The position numbers and the translations under genes are program-made. A stretch of 64,000 nucleotides of DNA from Mucilaginibacter hurinus (GTDB taxonomy: Bacteria; Bacteroidota; Bacteroidia; Sphingobacteriales; Sphingobacteriaceae). The notes beneath the pieces were generated by a model. That model saw only the letters and a program-made list of their open reading frames with translations, was not told the DNA's origin and ran no database searches. The DNA is taken from NCBI RefSeq assembly GCF_003324525.1, contig NZ_QGDC01000001.1, forward strand, positions 62,001 through 126,000. The letters are read 5' to 3'. This document shows positions 63,855 through 64,000 of the stretch, piece by piece (position 1 is the stretch's first letter; every line of letters begins with the position of its first letter).

Positions 63855-63933
63855 CGTCATTGCGAGGCACGAAGCAATCTCTGAACTTACATAGCATGAC
63901 GGGATTGTTTCGTCGTTCCTCCTCGCAATGACG
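63855..63933. repeat. Palindromic dispersed-type repeat with partial third copy
   Basis: CGTCATTGCGAGGCACGAAG... at 63855 is matched in inverted orientation by ...CTCGCAATGACG ending at 63933, arms of about 30 bases with several mismatches. A decayed copy (CATTGTAAGGCACCAAGCAAT) follows at about 63962-63985. It could form a large hairpin after the amidohydrolase gene. This resembles REP/BIME-like elements. Confidence 0.75.
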
Positions 63934-64000
63934 CATCGATTAATAAGGATTACTGAAAGCCTCATTGTAAGGCACCAAGCAATTTCTAAATTTGAAAGGC

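Overview
The window looks like a chromosome segment of a Bacteroidota bacterium, probably Sphingobacteriaceae and close to Mucilaginibacter or Pedobacter (inference). The reasons are a SusC/SusD pair, a hybrid two-component sensor that ends in an AraC-type output domain, -7 promoter elements of the TAnnTTTG type, A-rich leaders in place of strong Shine-Dalgarno sequences, many lipoproteins with a serine-rich or alanine/glycine lipobox followed by Lys, and head-GIN (DUF2807) proteins. No rRNA, tRNA, insertion sequence or CRISPR array was recognised.

Region 1 (1-18456) is a fructan, probably levan, utilisation locus. Read on the minus strand it holds an MFS sugar porter, a PfkB fructokinase, SusC, SusD, a DUF4960-type surface binding lipoprotein and four GH32-superfamily enzymes. 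One of the enzymes is broken by a one-base frameshift, and another runs off the window. The divergent gene is a hybrid two-component system whose sensor is a sugar-binding-protein fold, as in the fructose-sensing BT1754 family. The set reproduces the published Bacteroides thetaiotaomicron levan locus in content: polymer is cut at the surface, imported by SusCD, trimmed to fructose in the periplasm, carried in by the MFS porter and phosphorylated.

Region 2 (18659-23158) holds a GAF-PAS-HisKA protein without an ATPase domain, a voltage-gated-type potassium channel, a TIG/NHL lipoprotein, and a small unknown gene translationally coupled to an AlkB-like dioxygenase. That pair is preceded by a palindromic operator which recurs at 14 of 16 bases in front of the imuA-imuB-dnaE2 mutasome 15 kb away, which suggests a shared DNA-damage regulon.

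Region 3 (23415-30118) is the most unusual part. Six tightly spaced genes encode two coiled-coil proteins (one with two membrane helices), a membrane-anchored solute-binding domain fused to a peptidoglycan-binding OmpA domain, an ABC permease, an ABC ATPase, and a CbxX/CfxQ-type AAA+ ATPase. It looks like an ABC machine tethered to the cell wall rather than an ordinary importer.

Region 4 (30312-39817) carries DNA repair and signalling genes: Ku, a YtxH-like protein, dnaE2, imuB, imuA, a multi-PAS histidine kinase and a VOC protein. Region 5 (39849-45026) has a TRIC-type channel, a BamA/TamA-like barrel protein, a PRC-barrel protein, two tiny membrane proteins and cystathionine beta-synthase. 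After three tandem repeats of about 118 bp comes a 1952-residue alpha-2-macroglobulin-like protein that contains a TonB-receptor plug module without a barrel. The last part (51729-63834) has clpX, clpP and tig, interrupted by a four-helix-bundle gene of the 23S intervening-sequence family, then a diheme cytochrome c, two DUF2807 proteins, recQ, and a TolB-propeller amidohydrolase. A palindromic repeat closes the window.
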